DNA of 64,000 nucleotides from Pseudoluteimonas sp047602125 (GTDB taxonomy: Bacteria; Pseudomonadota; Gammaproteobacteria; Xanthomonadales; Xanthomonadaceae): positions 1,426,001-1,490,000 of the forward strand of contig JASGIB010000001.1 of the NCBI GenBank assembly GCA_047602125.1, given 5' to 3'. Both the position numbers and the translations under genes were made by a program. Position 1 is the stretch's first letter. Every line of letters starts with the position of its first letter. The notes below the pieces were generated by a model. It was given only the letters and a program-made list of their open reading frames with translations. It was not told where the DNA came from and did no database searches. This document shows, piece after piece, positions 50,321 through 58,268 of this stretch.

Positions 50321-50343
50321 AGTATAGGCGCCCGCATGCGGGC
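50321..50343. promoter_or_regulatory. Candidate -10 and palindrome upstream of yadGH / fpr
   Basis: On the minus strand TATACT (50321-50326) is a good -10 for yadG, 41 bp upstream of its start. Next to it is the 14-bp palindrome GCCCGCATGCGGGC (50330-50343), inside the expected spacer. No convincing -35 was found, so the promoter is tentative. Confidence 0.35.
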
Positions 50344-50382
50344 ACTCCCGCCACGCTGCGTTGCATTTCCGGGCGGAAACCC

Positions 50383-51147
50383 GTGGCCATCGTTCACTTC
50401 CCGCTGAAACTGACCGCGCGCCGGATGATCGCGCCCAGCGTCGCCCACCTGTCGTTCCAGCGCGGCGACGGCCAGCCGCTGGATTTCGTGCCAGGGCAGT
50501 TCATCCAGGTGCATTTCGCATATGCCGACGGCAGCCCGGCGCGGCGCAGCTATTCGCTCGCGACCCAGCACGACCACGCGCTCGGCGCAGGCGATGCCGT
50601 TGAAATCGCGGTCAGCTACGTCCCGGGCGGCGCGGCGACCGCCTTGTTCGAAGGCCTGCCCATCGATGGCGCCGTCGACGCCAGCGGCCCCTACGGCCGC
50701 TTCTGCCTGCTCCCGGGCGACGCGAACCGCCGCTACCTGCTGATCGGCACCGGCACCGGCATCACCCCGTACCGGGCGATGCTGCCGCAACTCGCGCAGC
50801 TCATGCGCGAGCGCAATATCGAAATCGTGCTGCTGCAGGGCGCGCGCAACCCCGCCGAACTGCTCTACGGAGACGAATTCCGCGCCTTCGCCGGCGAGCA
50901 CCCGAACTTCCGCTTCGTGCCCTGCTTCTCGCGCGAACTGCCTGAAGCCGGATCGCCGCACGCGCATGCCGATGTCCGCCACGGCTACGTGCAGAATGCG
51001 CTGGCCGAGTTCGGCCCCCAACCCGATGCCGACATCGCCTACCTGTGCGGCAACCCGAACATGGTCGATGCCTGCTTCGAGGCGTTGAAGGACGCTGGTC
51101 TGCCGGTGCCGCACATCCGCCGCGAGAAATACGTCAGCAACAAATAA
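50383..51147 (+). CDS. fpr: Ferredoxin/flavodoxin-NADP reductase
   Basis: 254-aa flavoenzyme transferring electrons between NADPH and ferredoxin or flavodoxin. The FAD-binding motif RSYSLAT (about residues 55-61), the NADP-binding GTGTGITPY and the C-terminal CGNPNMVDACFE are visible. Length matches bacterial Fpr. The start is GTG 50383 with GGGCGGAAACC upstream; the protein begins VAIVHFPLKLTARR. Such reductases respond to oxidative stress in gammaproteobacteria, but no SoxR-type box is evident here. Confidence 0.93.
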   Translation: MAIVHFPLKLTARRMIAPSVAHLSFQRGDGQPLDFVPGQFIQVHFAYADGSPARRSYSLATQHDHALGAGDAVEIAVSYVPGGAATALFEGLPIDGAVDASGPYGRFCLLPGDANRRYLLIGTGTGITPYRAMLPQLAQLMRERNIEIVLLQGARNPAELLYGDEFRAFAGEHPNFRFVPCFSRELPEAGSPHAHADVRHGYVQNALAEFGPQPDADIAYLCGNPNMVDACFEALKDAGLPVPHIRREKYVSNK

Positions 51148-51193
51148 CGGCAGGCGGGTCGCTGGCGCGGGAACGGGCTTTTCGAAGGATACT

Positions 51194-51255
51194 TGTCAAG
51201 CATGCTTGACACGCATGGAATCGCCGGCGCATGATGCTGTCAAGCCTCCTTGACA
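51194..51255. promoter_or_regulatory. Two operator-like palindromes with an embedded promoter
   Basis: A perfect 18-bp palindrome TGTCAAGCATGCTTGACA (51194-51211) and a second copy TGTCAAGCCTCCTTGACA (51238-51255) start 44 bp apart, about four helical turns. The TTGACA of the first (51206-51211) can serve as -35 for CATGAT (51230-51235), an 18-bp spacing; the second palindrome would then cover the start site. The XRE repressor encoded downstream is the obvious candidate binder. Confidence 0.65.
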
Positions 51256-51271
51256 CGTCGTGGAACCCGCC

Positions 51272-51436
51272 ATGGACACTCCCCGGAACCTGAAAGGCGC
51301 GGGCATCGCCTACCTGGGCGCCGGCGCCGCCTTCCTCGGCGTCGCTGCGAACGGCCAGAAGGCATTCCTTGGGCTGGGCGCCGCTTTCATCAGCCTCGGC
51401 ATCGCGTTCCTCGCCAAATCCCGCAAGAAGGACTGA
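51272..51436 (+). CDS. Very small membrane protein
   Basis: 54 aa, starting at the ATG 17 bp after the second palindrome. Two hydrophobic helices (GAGIAYLGAGAAFLGVAA and AFLGLGAAFISLGIAFLA) separated by NGQK, and a basic tail KSRKKD. This hairpin pattern suggests an inner-membrane protein. It begins a co-directional group (190-aa membrane protein 4 bp later, then XRE regulator) and is very likely translated, being in frame from ATG to TGA with no other gene in this interval. Confidence 0.7.
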   Translation: MDTPRNLKGAGIAYLGAGAAFLGVAANGQKAFLGLGAAFISLGIAFLAKSRKKD

Positions 51437-51439
51437 GCC

Positions 51440-52012
51440 ATGCCCAGGGCCTCGCGCAATTTCCTGGTCGCCGCCATCGTGCTGTTCGCCTGCGCCGCGG
51501 GCTTGCCCCGCATGCTGCCGATTTCGGACACGCTGGACGGGATGTTGTACGGCATGGGCGCGGGCTGCCTGTTCGGCGCCGCGTTCCGCTGGTTCGCGCC
51601 GGATGCCTGCGATGCCTCCACCCCGACCCTGCGGCGCCGTTATTTCCGCGAGTTCCTGCCGCCGATGGCGGCGTATGTCGTGCTGGTGCTGCTGTCGGTG
51701 TGGCTGCTGAAGCGGGTCGACGATGCGCCGCTCCGCGCGCTGGTCGCGCTGATGCCGCTGCCGCCGATCGCGTTCGCGTTGCGCGCGATCATGCGCTACA
51801 TCCGCGACGCCGACGAACTGCAACGGCGGATCGAACTCGAGGCGGTGGCGTTCTCGAGTGCCTTCGTCTCCTTCGCCTACCTGACCGGCGGCTTCCTGCA
51901 GGCGGCCCGCGTCATCGACATCCGCGCCACCGACGCGATGCTGTGGGTGTTCCCGCTGACCTGCCTTGCCTATGGCGTGGTCAAGGTCGTGGTCTCGCGG
52001 CGTTACGGCTGA
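51440..52012 (+). CDS. Integral membrane protein of unknown function
   Basis: 190 aa with four or five predicted membrane helices (for example FLVAAIVLFACAAGLPRML, MLYGMGAGCLFGAAFRWFA, MAAYVVLVLLSVWLL, VAFSSAFVSFAYLTGGFLQAA and MLWVFPLTCLAYGVVKVV). Not recognised. It ends in TGATG, overlapping the XRE gene start, so the two are translationally coupled. The pairing of a small membrane protein with an XRE regulator of the YozG/SinR-like kind recurs in many genomes, with unknown role. Confidence 0.8.
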   Translation: MPRASRNFLVAAIVLFACAAGLPRMLPISDTLDGMLYGMGAGCLFGAAFRWFAPDACDASTPTLRRRYFREFLPPMAAYVVLVLLSVWLLKRVDDAPLRALVALMPLPPIAFALRAIMRYIRDADELQRRIELEAVAFSSAFVSFAYLTGGFLQAARVIDIRATDAMLWVFPLTCLAYGVVKVVVSRRYG

Positions 52013-52206
52013 TGGAAAGCCGGGTGCGCGAACTGCGCGAGAAGCGTGGCTGGTCGCAGGGCCAGCTGGCCGAGGAACTCGATGTTTCCCGGCAGACGAT
52101 CAACGCGATCGAGACCGGCAAGTACGACCCGAGCCTGCCGCTGGCGTTCCGCATCGCGCGGCTGTTCGCGCAACGCATCGAAACGATTTTCCTGTACGAG
52201 GAATGA
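52012..52206 (+). CDS. XRE-family helix-turn-helix regulator
   Basis: 64-aa protein that is almost entirely a HTH domain (VRELREKRGWSQGQLAEELDVSRQTINAIETGKYDPSLPLAFRIARLF). Short enough to be a dimeric repressor. ATG 52012 overlaps the preceding stop. Likely ligand sites are the palindromes at 51194-51255, giving autoregulation of the operon. Its own TGA overlaps the ATG of a 17-codon frame (52203-52256). Confidence 0.92.
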   Translation: MESRVRELREKRGWSQGQLAEELDVSRQTINAIETGKYDPSLPLAFRIARLFAQRIETIFLYEE

Positions 52207-52256
52207 GCCATGCACCCCTTCGCATCCCATTCGATCCCGAGGAGTTGAGCGGATGA
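52203..52256 (+). CDS. Possible 17-residue coupling peptide
   Basis: A short frame (MSHAPLRIPFDPEELSG) whose ATG overlaps the XRE stop (ATGA at 52203) and whose TGA overlaps the ATG of the hydrolase gene (ATGA at 52253). The chain of overlaps could hand ribosomes from one gene to the next. Only the overlaps are seen; translation is inferred. Confidence 0.35.
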   Translation: MSHAPLRIPFDPEELSG

Positions 52257-53794
52257 ATCGCAACACGTTCCGCATCGCCATCGTGCTGGCGGCGATCGCC
52301 CTGCTCGGCTGGCGCTGGTACCGCGCGCACCACGCCGACGACGCGCCGGACAAGCCCGTCGCGGCCAGGACCGCCGCCGCCCCGCCCGCGAAGGCGCGCA
52401 TGTACGGCTCCATCCCGTTCCACCCGTGCACGCTGGCGCCGCAATACGGCGCGATGAGCGTGGAAGCGCAATGCGGCACGCTGTCGGTGCCGGAGGATCG
52501 ATCGAAACCGGACGGCCGCAAGATCGCGCTCGCCATCGCCTGGATCCCGGCCGGCGACAACGGCGAAGTCGCGGCCGACCCGGTGTTCATGCTCGCCGGC
52601 GGCCCCGGCCAGTCCGCGCGCGACACTTACCCGCAAGTCGCGGCGGCGTTCGCGGAGGCGCTGAAGCATCGCAACGTGGTGCTGGTCGACCAGCGCGGCA
52701 CCGGCGCCTCCAACCTGTTGTCCTGCAACGGTGGCGACGACGACCAGGGCGACGATACGCCCGAGGCCGCGCGCGCGATGGCCGCGCGTTGCGTCGAGGC
52801 GCTGTCGAAGAAGGCCGACCTGCGCTTCTACACCACCACCGACGCCATCGCCGACCTCGAGGACGTGCGCAAGGCGCTGGGCGTGGCGCAACTCAACCTG
52901 GTCGGCATCAGCTACGGCACCCGCGTCGCCCAGCAGTACGCGATGCGCCACCCCGGGTCCACGCGCAGCATCGTGCTCGATTCGGTCGCGCCGAACACGC
53001 TCGGCCTCGGCAACATCTTCGCCCGCAACCTCGACGACGCGCTGGCGCTGCAGTTCGCGCAGTGCACCGAATCGCCGGCCTGCAAGGACCGCGTCGGCGA
53101 CGCGCGCGAGGAACTGTCGAAGTTGATGGCGACCCTGCGCGCGGATCCGCCGACGGTGCGCTACCGCGACAGCGGCACCGGCGAATGGCGCGAGGACGTG
53201 CTTGCGCCGGACCGCATCGCCGGCATGGTGCGCATGTACGCCTACATGCCGCTGGCCGCGACCGTGCTGCCGGTGCTGATCCACGACGCCAACGAAGGCC
53301 ATTACGAGAACCTTGCCGCGCTCAGCCGGATGATGCAGGGCGAAATGAAGGATTCGATGGCGATGGGGATGCAGATGTCGGTGGTCTGCGCCGAGGACGC
53401 CGACAGCTTCGTCGCGCGCAAGGAAGACGCCGATACCCTGCTCGGCAACGGCCTGACCGAAACGATGGCGGCGATCTGCTCCGTGTGGCCGAAGGGCGCG
53501 GTGCCCGCCGATTTCCACGCACCGCTATCGACCGACGTGCCGGCGCTGGTGCTGGAAGGCGAATTCGACCCGGTCACCCCGCCGCGCTACGGCGAGGAAG
53601 TCGTCAAGCCGCTGAAGAACGGCCGCCTGCTGGTGCTGCGCGGCCAGGGCCACAACGTGATCGGCGCCGGCTGCATGCCCAAGCTGTTCGCGCGGTTCCT
53701 GCAGGACGCGAACGCGAAAACCCTCGACGCGAAGTGCCTCGACACCCTCGCCTACGCGCAACCCTTCACTTCCTTCAACGGATGGCAGCCATGA
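52253..53794 (+). CDS. Membrane-anchored alpha/beta-hydrolase of the tripeptidyl-aminopeptidase (TAP) type
   Basis: 513 aa. An uncleaved or signal-type hydrophobic segment starts the protein (FRIAIVLAAIALLGWRWY). The alpha/beta-hydrolase core has the strand-turn LAGGPGQS, the DQRGTGASN motif, the nucleophile S220 in GISYGT, the acid in GEFDPVTPPRYGEE and His in RGQGHNVIG; the C-terminal part matches TAP-like proteins. Predicted to cleave N-terminal peptides or esters in the periplasm. It precedes natA/natB with overlapping codons, in one operon; substrate unknown. ATG 52253 chosen for the GAGGAG upstream. Confidence 0.87.
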   Translation: MNRNTFRIAIVLAAIALLGWRWYRAHHADDAPDKPVAARTAAAPPAKARMYGSIPFHPCTLAPQYGAMSVEAQCGTLSVPEDRSKPDGRKIALAIAWIPAGDNGEVAADPVFMLAGGPGQSARDTYPQVAAAFAEALKHRNVVLVDQRGTGASNLLSCNGGDDDQGDDTPEAARAMAARCVEALSKKADLRFYTTTDAIADLEDVRKALGVAQLNLVGISYGTRVAQQYAMRHPGSTRSIVLDSVAPNTLGLGNIFARNLDDALALQFAQCTESPACKDRVGDAREELSKLMATLRADPPTVRYRDSGTGEWREDVLAPDRIAGMVRMYAYMPLAATVLPVLIHDANEGHYENLAALSRMMQGEMKDSMAMGMQMSVVCAEDADSFVARKEDADTLLGNGLTETMAAICSVWPKGAVPADFHAPLSTDVPALVLEGEFDPVTPPRYGEEVVKPLKNGRLLVLRGQGHNVIGAGCMPKLFARFLQDANAKTLDAKCLDTLAYAQPFTSFNGWQP

Positions 53795-54546
53795 TCGTCG
53801 CCGAACACCTGCGCAAGACCTTTCCCGGCAAGGGCAAGGACAAGCAACGCGTCATCGCGGTGGACGACGTCTCGTTCGAGGCGCGCGACGGCGAGATCAC
53901 CGGCCTGCTGGGACCGAACGGCGCCGGCAAGACCACCACGCTGCGCATGCTCTACACGCTGATGCAGCCGGAAACCGGGCGCGTGCTCGTCGATGGCCGC
54001 GACGTCGCCGCCGACCCGATCGCCGCCCGGCGCGCGCTGGGCGTGCTGCCGGATGCGCGCGGCGTGTACAAGCGCCTCACCGCGCGCGAGAACATCGCCT
54101 ACTTCGGCGAGCTGCACGGCATGTCGGCGCAGGCCATCGCCGAACGCACCCGCGTGCTGGCCGAGGCGCTACAGATGGAGGACTTCCTCGATCGCCAGAC
54201 CGAAGGCTTTTCGCAAGGGCAGCGCACCAAGACCGCGATCGCGCGCGCGCTGGTGCACGACCCGCGCAACGTGATCCTCGACGAACCGACCAACGGCCTC
54301 GACGTGATGACCACGCGCGGATTGCGCGCATTCCTGAAGCAGCTGCGCGGGGAAGGACGCTGCGTGATCTTCTCCAGCCACATCATGCAGGAAGTGGCCG
54401 CGCTGTGCGACCGCATCGTGGTGGTCGCGCACGGCCGCGTGGTCGCGCAGGGCACGCCCGGGGAACTGCGCGCGCACGCAGGCGAGGACAACCTCGAGGA
54501 TGCGTTCGTGAAACTGATCGGCAGCGAAGAGGGGCTGCACGCATGA
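53791..54546 (+). CDS. natA: ABC exporter ATP-binding protein (NatA-like)
   Basis: 251-aa ATPase. Walker A GPNGAGKTTTL, signature FSQGQRTK (degenerate, Q for G), Walker B NVILDEPTNGLD and H-loop SSHIMQEV are visible. Pairs with the permease that follows (NatB-like), which resembles the sodium-extruding NatAB system of Bacillus; the actual substrate is not shown by sequence. ATG 53791 overlaps the hydrolase stop (ATGA), and an in-frame ATG at 53782 would add three residues. The gene's stop overlaps natB. Confidence 0.88.
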   Translation: MIVAEHLRKTFPGKGKDKQRVIAVDDVSFEARDGEITGLLGPNGAGKTTTLRMLYTLMQPETGRVLVDGRDVAADPIAARRALGVLPDARGVYKRLTARENIAYFGELHGMSAQAIAERTRVLAEALQMEDFLDRQTEGFSQGQRTKTAIARALVHDPRNVILDEPTNGLDVMTTRGLRAFLKQLRGEGRCVIFSSHIMQEVAALCDRIVVVAHGRVVAQGTPGELRAHAGEDNLEDAFVKLIGSEEGLHA

Positions 54547-55709
54547 ACAACATGTTGACCGTGCTGTTCAAGGAATTGCGCGAGCTTTCGCGCGACCGCC
54601 GCACGCTGATGCTGGCGCTGCTGTTCTCGCCGCTGCTCGGCCCGATCCTGATGATCGGCATGCAGCAGATGGGCGAGAGCAAGGCCAAGTCGGAAATGGA
54701 GAAGCCGCTCGCGGTGGCCATCGTCGGCGCCGAGCGCGCGCCCAACCTGGTCGCATGGCTCGCCGGGCAGGGCATCGCGCGCAAGCAGGTCGCCGATCCA
54801 GACGCGGCGATCCGCTCGCAAGACGAGGACGTGTACATCCGCATCGACGACAAGTACGCAGAACACTGGAAGGACGGGCAGCCGGCGCTGGTCGAGGTGG
54901 TGAGCGATAGCACCCGCCAGGACGCCGCGATCCCGGTATCGCGCGTGCGCGCCGCGTTGCAGCTCTACGGCCAGCAGGTCGGCGCGCTGCGCCTGCTCGC
55001 GCGCGGCATCAACCCCGGCGTGGCGTCGCCGCTCGCGGTCGCGGACAAGGACCTGTCGTTGCCCGAGGCGCGCAAGTCGCTGGCGACGTTCTTCATTCCC
55101 TACCTGCTGCTGATCAGCGGCTTCCTCGGCGGCGCGGCGCTGGTGATCGATGCGACCGCGGGCGAACGCGAACGCCAGTCGCTGGAACCGTTGCTGGCGA
55201 CGCCGGCGAAGCGCAGCGCCATCGTCAGCGGCAAGATCCTCGCCGCCTGCCTGCTCGGCATGGCGTCGTTGTTCCTCAGCCTGCTCGCGTTCAAGGTCGG
55301 CGGGCAGCTGTCCGAGGGCATGGGCCGGCAGCTGAGCCTGAGTTTCGCCGCGGTCGCGATGCTGCTGCTGATCATTTCGCCGATGGTCGCGCTCGGCAAC
55401 GCGTTGCTCACCTTCATCGCCTCGGGGGCGAAGTCGGTGAAGGAGGCGCAGAGCTTCCTGTCGGTGCTGATGCTGGTGCCGATGCTGCCGTCGATCCTGC
55501 TGTTGATCCACCCGGTCAAGAACCAGTTGTGGATGTTGGCGGTGCCGTTCCTCTCGCAGAACCAGGCGATCGTGAAGGTGGTGCGCGGCGAGGCGATCGC
55601 GCCGATGGAATGGCTGGTGTACCTGGGTTCGGGCTTCGGCGTCGCCGCATTGCTTTGGTATGCGGCGGTGCGCCGCTACCGGCAGGAGAAGCTCGCGATC
55701 TCGGCTTGA
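54543..55709 (+). CDS. natB: ABC exporter permease (NatB-like)
   Basis: 388 aa. One N-terminal helix, a large periplasmic region (~60-175) and a C-terminal block of helices (ATFFIPYLLLISGFLGGAAL, GKILAACLLGMASLFLSLLAF, FAAVAMLLLIISPMVALGNALL and others). The cytoplasmic motif ATAGERERQSLEPLLATPAKR between helices is the classical ABC-2 coupling segment of NatB. The ATG overlaps the natA stop. Followed by a strong bidirectional terminator. Confidence 0.87.
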   Translation: MNNMLTVLFKELRELSRDRRTLMLALLFSPLLGPILMIGMQQMGESKAKSEMEKPLAVAIVGAERAPNLVAWLAGQGIARKQVADPDAAIRSQDEDVYIRIDDKYAEHWKDGQPALVEVVSDSTRQDAAIPVSRVRAALQLYGQQVGALRLLARGINPGVASPLAVADKDLSLPEARKSLATFFIPYLLLISGFLGGAALVIDATAGERERQSLEPLLATPAKRSAIVSGKILAACLLGMASLFLSLLAFKVGGQLSEGMGRQLSLSFAAVAMLLLIISPMVALGNALLTFIASGAKSVKEAQSFLSVLMLVPMLPSILLLIHPVKNQLWMLAVPFLSQNQAIVKVVRGEAIAPMEWLVYLGSGFGVAALLWYAAVRRYRQEKLAISA

Positions 55710-55731
55710 ACGACGCGATTCCCGCGAAAGG

Positions 55732-55758
55732 AAAAAGCCCGGCGATGCCGGGCTTTTT
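55732..55758. terminator. Bidirectional terminator
   Basis: AAAAAGCCCGGC-GAT-GCCGGGCTTTTT is a perfect palindrome with A-run and T-run, ending both the natAB transcript and the leftward tonB-like gene, between convergent genes. Confidence 0.93.
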
Positions 55759-55774
55759 CGTGGACCCGTGGCGA

Positions 55775-56797
55775 TCAGCCGCCGGGGTTGAAGCCGATGG
55801 TGCGGCGGCTGGTCACCGGCGAACTGACCGGCTGGAACTTCCAGCGCTTGACCGCGGCCAGCGCCTCGCGGTCGAACACGCGCGGCGGACTGGCGCGCAC
55901 CACGCGCGCCGAGGTCACCGAACCATCGGTGCCGACGGTGAACTCCACCTGCACTTCGCCCGCGGTGCCGTCGCGATAGGCATCGGGCGGATAGCGCGGC
56001 GATGGCGTGCTGATCGCACGCAGGTCGTTCGATGTCGCCTGGGCAGGCGCGCTTTGCTGTTGCGCGGTGCGTTGCGCGGCTGCGCGATCCGCCGCGGCCT
56101 TGTCGGCAGCCGCCTTGTCCGCCGCGGCCTTGTCCGCAGCCGCCTTGTCCGCCGCGGCCTTGGCATCCGCGGCCTGTTGCGCGGCGAGTTGCTGCGCGGC
56201 TTGCTGTTGCGCCTGCTGCTGGTCGGCGAGGCGCTGCTTCTGCAGGTCGGCCTGCTTCTTCGCGTCTTCCTCGGTCTTGGCCGCGGCCGCGGCGGTGCGC
56301 TGGGCGAGGCTCGCCTGCGCATCGGCGATGGTCTGCTTCAGGCGCGGCAGCGCCGGCGCCTGCGGATTGGTTTTCTCCATCAACGCGTACAGGCGCTGCG
56401 CTTCCGAGAAATCGTCGCGGTTGATGCTCTGCTCGGTCGCGATGAGGGTGTAGGGCATCAGGTCGGTCAGCGCGCTCGCCACCGCCGGGTCGTTCGGCGA
56501 CTTGTCGCGCAGGGCGAGGTAGTACTCCATCGCGTTGTTGCCGGCCGGCGCGTAGAGGCGCTGCTCGCGGAGCGCGGCGCTCGCCGCTTCGCGCAGCTGG
56601 TCCGTTCCCATGGACGCGACCTCGGCGGACACCGCCACCGGCGGCGGCGCGGCGGCTTGCGCGGCCTGTTGCCCGTCCGCGGGCGCGGCCTGTTCGGCCG
56701 TGTTGTCCTTCTTGCATGCAGCCAGTGCACAGACCAGCATCATCCCGGCGACGAGCCGCATGTCCGGTCGCCGCGGAACCAATTTCAACTTCGACAT
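55775..56797 (-). CDS. Lipoprotein with TPR-like middle, AAADK repeats and TonB-like C-terminus
   Basis: 340 aa. The N-terminus is a lipoprotein signal (VAGMMLVCALAAC), not the single membrane helix of TonB proteins. Residues ~40-165 look helical/TPR-like (DDFSEAQRLYALMEKTNPQAP). Residues ~170-255 are coiled coil and Ala/Lys/Asp repeats encoded by a 30-bp tandem repeat. The C-terminal ~75 residues (SPRYPPDAYRDGTAGEVQVEFTVGTDGSVTSARVVRASPPRVFDREALAAVKRWKF in part) are a TonB C-terminal domain. ATG 56797 was chosen for the GGGGGAG upstream; a GTG at 56824 would add nine residues. Energy-coupling role uncertain. Confidence 0.82.
   Translation of the reverse strand: MSKLKLVPRRPDMRLVAGMMLVCALAACKKDNTAEQAAPADGQQAAQAAAPPPVAVSAEVASMGTDQLREAASAALREQRLYAPAGNNAMEYYLALRDKSPNDPAVASALTDLMPYTLIATEQSINRDDFSEAQRLYALMEKTNPQAPALPRLKQTIADAQASLAQRTAAAAAKTEEDAKKQADLQKQRLADQQQAQQQAAQQLAAQQAADAKAAADKAAADKAAADKAAADKAAADRAAAQRTAQQQSAPAQATSNDLRAISTPSPRYPPDAYRDGTAGEVQVEFTVGTDGSVTSARVVRASPPRVFDREALAAVKRWKFQPVSSPVTSRRTIGFNPGG
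56091..56163. repeat. 30-bp tandem repeat in the TonB-like lipoprotein gene
   Basis: About 2.4 copies of a 30-bp unit (beginning gccgcggcct tgtc) encode the (A-A-A-D-K) repeats of the lipoprotein's linker. The copies differ by one or two bases; unit number may vary between strains. Confidence 0.8.
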
Positions 56798-56900
56798 CTT
56801 CACCACTCCCCCGTCGCGCCGCACGGACGCCTCCGCACATTAGAACGCGACAGTGCGCGGGATTTGTCAACCGGTCGAACCTGAATCGGCCGGTTTTGCC

Positions 56901-58226
56901 TCATTTCCCGATGCAGAAGGTCGCGAAAATGTGACCAAGTAGCGCATCGGGAAGCACGCGCCCGGTGATCTCGCCGAGCGCGTCATGGGCGCGGCGCAGG
57001 CTGTCGGCGGCGAGTTCCGGGCGCCCGGCATCGAAGCCCGCGACCGCCTCGTCGACGAGGATGCCGGCCCGGCGCAGGGCATCGACATGGCGCGCGCGCG
57101 CGCTGAATGCGCCTTCCCCGCCACCACCCGCCAGGGAGCGCAGCCGCGCATGCAACGCCTCGAGGCCTTCGCCGGTGCGCGCCGACACGAGGAGCACTTC
57201 AGACCCATCGCCTGTTGCGGACGACAACAGGTCGCGCTTGTTGTGCAACCAGACGACTTCGGGAACGCCCGCAAGCGCGTCTTCGACCGCGTCGCGTCCC
57301 GCCTGCGGGTCGCGCGCATCGAGCACGACCAAGGCGGCATCGGCGCGCGCGAGTTCGTTGCGCGCGCGGCGCATGCCCTCCCGTTCGATCGCATCCCCCT
57401 CCGCGCGCAGGCCGGCGGTGTCGACCAGGATGAGTTCGACGCCATCGACGCGGATGGTTTCCTGCAGCAGGTCGCGGGTGGTGCCCGGCACGTCGGTGAC
57501 GATGGCGCGATCGCTGCCGGCGAGCGCGTTCAACAGCGAACTCTTGCCCGCATTCGGCGGCCCGACGATCACCGCATGCAGGCCATCGCGCAGGCGCCGC
57601 CCCCGTTCCGCCGCAAGGAGCAACGCTTCGAGTTGCATGCGGGCATCCTGCAGCCGCCGGCGCAGCACCGCTTCCCCGTCCGCATCGAGCTCCTCGTCGG
57701 AGAAATCGATCGAAGCTTCCAGCTGCACGCGCAGCGCCAGCAACATGCGCGCGAGCGCATCGACGCTTCGAGAGAATTCGCCCTCGAGCGAACGCCGCGC
57801 CGCGCGCGCCGCGCGCAAATCGCCCGCGGCGATCAGGTCGGCGACGGCTTCGGCCTGGGCGAGGTCGAGCCTTCCGTTTTCCCATGCGCGTTCGCTGAAT
57901 TCGCCGGCGCGCGCGCGCCGTGCGCCGTGCGCGCAGCAAACTTCGAGCAGTTCCTGCAGCACCACCGGGCTACCGTGCGCCTGCAGTTCGACCACGTCTT
58001 CGCCGGTGTAGCTCGCCGGCGCGCGGAACCACAGCGCGATGCCGTCGTCGACGGTTTCGCCATCGCGGTCCTGGAAACGCACATGGTGCGCATGCCGCGG
58101 TTCCAGCGTGCGGCCGCAAACGCGTGCGGCGATCTCGTTCGCCTGCGGCCCCGACAAACGCACGATGCCGACTCCGCCGCGGCCAGCGGCGGTCGCTATC
58201 GCAGCGATGGTGTCGCGGTCGTGCAT
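56901..58226 (-). CDS. mnmE: tRNA modification GTPase MnmE
   Basis: 441 aa. Together with MnmG modifies the wobble uridine of certain tRNAs (cmnm5U). N-terminal tetrahydrofolate-binding domain (DTIAAIATAAGRGGVGIVRLSG), helical domain, and an inserted G domain with G1 GPPNAGKSS, G3 DTAGLR (DTAG) and G4 NKRD. The C-terminal catalytic cysteine motif CIGK ends the protein (FATFCIGK). Normal length; the mnmE-yidC-rnpA-rpmH order is typical of the origin region. Confidence 0.97.
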   Translation of the reverse strand: MHDRDTIAAIATAAGRGGVGIVRLSGPQANEIAARVCGRTLEPRHAHHVRFQDRDGETVDDGIALWFRAPASYTGEDVVELQAHGSPVVLQELLEVCCAHGARRARAGEFSERAWENGRLDLAQAEAVADLIAAGDLRAARAARRSLEGEFSRSVDALARMLLALRVQLEASIDFSDEELDADGEAVLRRRLQDARMQLEALLLAAERGRRLRDGLHAVIVGPPNAGKSSLLNALAGSDRAIVTDVPGTTRDLLQETIRVDGVELILVDTAGLRAEGDAIEREGMRRARNELARADAALVVLDARDPQAGRDAVEDALAGVPEVVWLHNKRDLLSSATGDGSEVLLVSARTGEGLEALHARLRSLAGGGGEGAFSARARHVDALRRAGILVDEAVAGFDAGRPELAADSLRRAHDALGEITGRVLPDALLGHIFATFCIGK

Positions 58227-58268
58227 GCGCCCATGATGCAGGATGCCTGCCGCGCGCGGCGAAGCGGC

